Positions 62,868 to 64,000 of a DNA stretch of 64,000 nucleotides are shown piece by piece (within the stretch, counting starts at the first letter, position 1; each line of letters begins with the position of its first letter). A program made the translations under genes and the position numbers. Source of the DNA: Streptomyces sp. AP-93 (GTDB lineage Bacteria; Actinomycetota; Actinomycetes; Streptomycetales; Streptomycetaceae); contig NZ_JALGBX010000029.1 of assembly GCF_022808175.1 (NCBI RefSeq), positions 1-64,000 on the forward strand. The letters run 5' to 3'. Below the pieces are notes generated by a model. That model ran no database searches and was not told the origin of the DNA. It was given only the letters and a program-made list of their open reading frames with translations.

Positions 62868-64000
62868 GTGCCATCGGCTCGGCCGGGGGGTCAGGAGGCT
62901 CACGGTCCGTTCCGGTCCGAGCCCGGGACGCTGCTCGAGCATGTGCCCGTGGCCGTCTTCGGTATCGATGAGGGCGACCTCGTCTGTTACTGGGGGCCCG
63001 GCGCGCGAGACCTCTTCGGTTACGACTCCACCGCAGTCCTGTCCAAGCCCGGCGCCGTCCTCTTCGCCGACGGGCCCCATGCCCCATCCGGTTCGTGCGC
63101 CCGGCTGACGGAGCGAGGCCGGACCCGGGGGTATTGGAGAGGCCGGCTGACAGCACGGCATCGTGACGGCACGGCGTTCGACTGCGGCTTCCGGGTCTTC
63201 TCCGTGACCGGATCCGGAGGACCTTCGGTGGTGATGATCCTGGCGAGCCGTAGCGACGAGCTCGATCGGGTGAAGACCAATCTCGCCTTCCTCGACGCCC
63301 TTTTCGAGACCTGCCCCATCGGTCTGGTCATGTTCGACCCGGACCTCCGGTACGTCCATCTCAACCAGGCGCTCGCCGACATGGACGGTCTTGCGATCGA
63401 GGCGCACATCGGGCGGCACATGGACGAAATCATGATCATGTCCGACGGTGGCGAGTATCAGCGCATGCTCCGCGCCGTCTCCCGGGGTGGAGCGCCGGTC
63501 GTGGGGATGCTGGTGGGTATGCGCCCGCGGGGGCATCCGGACCGTGATCAAGTGCGGTCGGTGAGCTTCTTCCCTCTGAGCCAGGCGGTCGGCTCGCGCC
63601 CAGGAGTGGGCGGGCTGATGGTCGATGTGACGGATCGGGAACAGGCAATTCTCGAAGCCACTGCCGGCCGCCGACGGCTGGCGCTGCTGGACGGGGCCTC
63701 CACGCGCATCGGGACCACATTGGACGTGGTGCGCACGGCTCAGGAGCTCGTCGACGCGTCGATGCCGGATTTCTGCGACGGCGCAGTGGTCGAACTCGTG
63801 GAGTGGATGGACGAGGCAGAGGACTTTGACCCGGGGCGGCCGCTGATCACACGCCGGATCGCCTTCGGGACGATCCTGCCCCCTCCGGCCACCGAACTGG
63901 TGAGCGGGGTGGAGACGGTGCGGTATCCGCCCGGCTCCGTCATCCACGACATGCTGCGGACCGGTCGTGCCATCTCAGCCGTGGTGAACGAGGAGTTCCT
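62868..64000 (+). CDS. PAS-PAS-GAF sensor protein, cut by window edge
   Basis: An open frame from GTG 62868 (GGAAGGGG seven bases upstream) runs to the window edge without a stop, giving 377 residues. A first PAS domain (about 22-125, VAVFGIDEGDLVCYWGPGA), a second (about 132-245, IGLVMFDPDLRYVHLNQALA) and the start of a GAF domain (from about 262, RRRLALLDGASTRIGTTLDV) are visible. In Streptomyces such N-termini usually continue into a SpoIIE phosphatase, sometimes with an anti-sigma kinase domain; that part is outside the window. Confidence 0.85.
   Translation, partial: MPSARPGGQEAHGPFRSEPGTLLEHVPVAVFGIDEGDLVCYWGPGARDLFGYDSTAVLSKPGAVLFADGPHAPSGSCARLTERGRTRGYWRGRLTARHRDGTAFDCGFRVFSVTGSGGPSVVMILASRSDELDRVKTNLAFLDALFETCPIGLVMFDPDLRYVHLNQALADMDGLAIEAHIGRHMDEIMIMSDGGEYQRMLRAVSRGGAPVVGMLVGMRPRGHPDRDQVRSVSFFPLSQAVGSRPGVGGLMVDVTDREQAILEATAGRRRLALLDGASTRIGTTLDVVRTAQELVDASMPDFCDGAVVELVEWMDEAEDFDPGRPLITRRIAFGTILPPPATELVSGVETVRYPPGSVIHDMLRTGRAISAVVNEEF

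Overview
The window looks like Streptomyces or a very close relative. It is uniformly GC-rich, many genes start with GTG or TTG behind strong Shine-Dalgarno (SD) sequences, and it carries a DasR-type operator, GlxA-type AraC regulators, several SpoIIE/PP2C phosphatases and many genes coupled by 4-base overlaps. No rRNA, tRNA, CRISPR array, insertion sequence or prophage was seen.

Layout. 0-10 kb: a secreted GH18 chitinase with a DasR-like site, a GlxA-type regulator, a GAPDH, then a 1,327-residue enzyme of the epsilon-poly-lysine synthetase (Pls) type followed by an M1 zinc aminopeptidase. 10-20 kb: two small lipoproteins, a SulP transporter, small membrane proteins, an XRE regulator, an NCS2 permease, a DUF2254 protein and a pair of His-rich proteins. 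20-38 kb: a stretch rich in signalling genes: four PP2C (SpoIIE-type) phosphatases, one fused to an AcoR-like GAF sensor and an anti-sigma kinase domain, a CUT2 ABC transporter operon, a histidine phosphatase, an FKBP isomerase, a delta-60/RTX surface protein and metabolic singletons. 38.9-47.4 kb: a decayed region with a truncated alpha/beta hydrolase, a frameshifted TPR regulator, a truncated ion-channel gene abutting a ROK kinase tail, and smaller remnants, with intact nhaA and an anti-sigma-type ATPase between them. 47.4-52.8 kb: a five-gene valine (isobutyryl-CoA) catabolic operon in which every junction is a 4-base overlap. 53 kb: a cobalamin riboswitch facing that operon, back to back with an internally deleted cobalamin-binding protein gene. 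54-62.6 kb: an ScfR/RamB-like regulator divergent from isocitrate lyase, malate synthase and a 3-hydroxyacyl-CoA dehydrogenase, then a second cobalamin riboswitch controlling metE. The right edge cuts a PAS/PAS/GAF sensor gene.

How it fits together. The right third handles acyl-CoA and C2 units: valine breakdown leads to propionyl-CoA and then to the B12-dependent methylmalonyl-CoA mutase route, and the glyoxylate bypass sits under a fatty-acid-responsive type of regulator. B12 supply is sensed twice within 7 kb on opposite strands. The left part offers the best candidate for an uncharacterised product: a membrane-embedded homopoly-amino-acid synthetase with a peptidase that may degrade the product or protect the cell from it.
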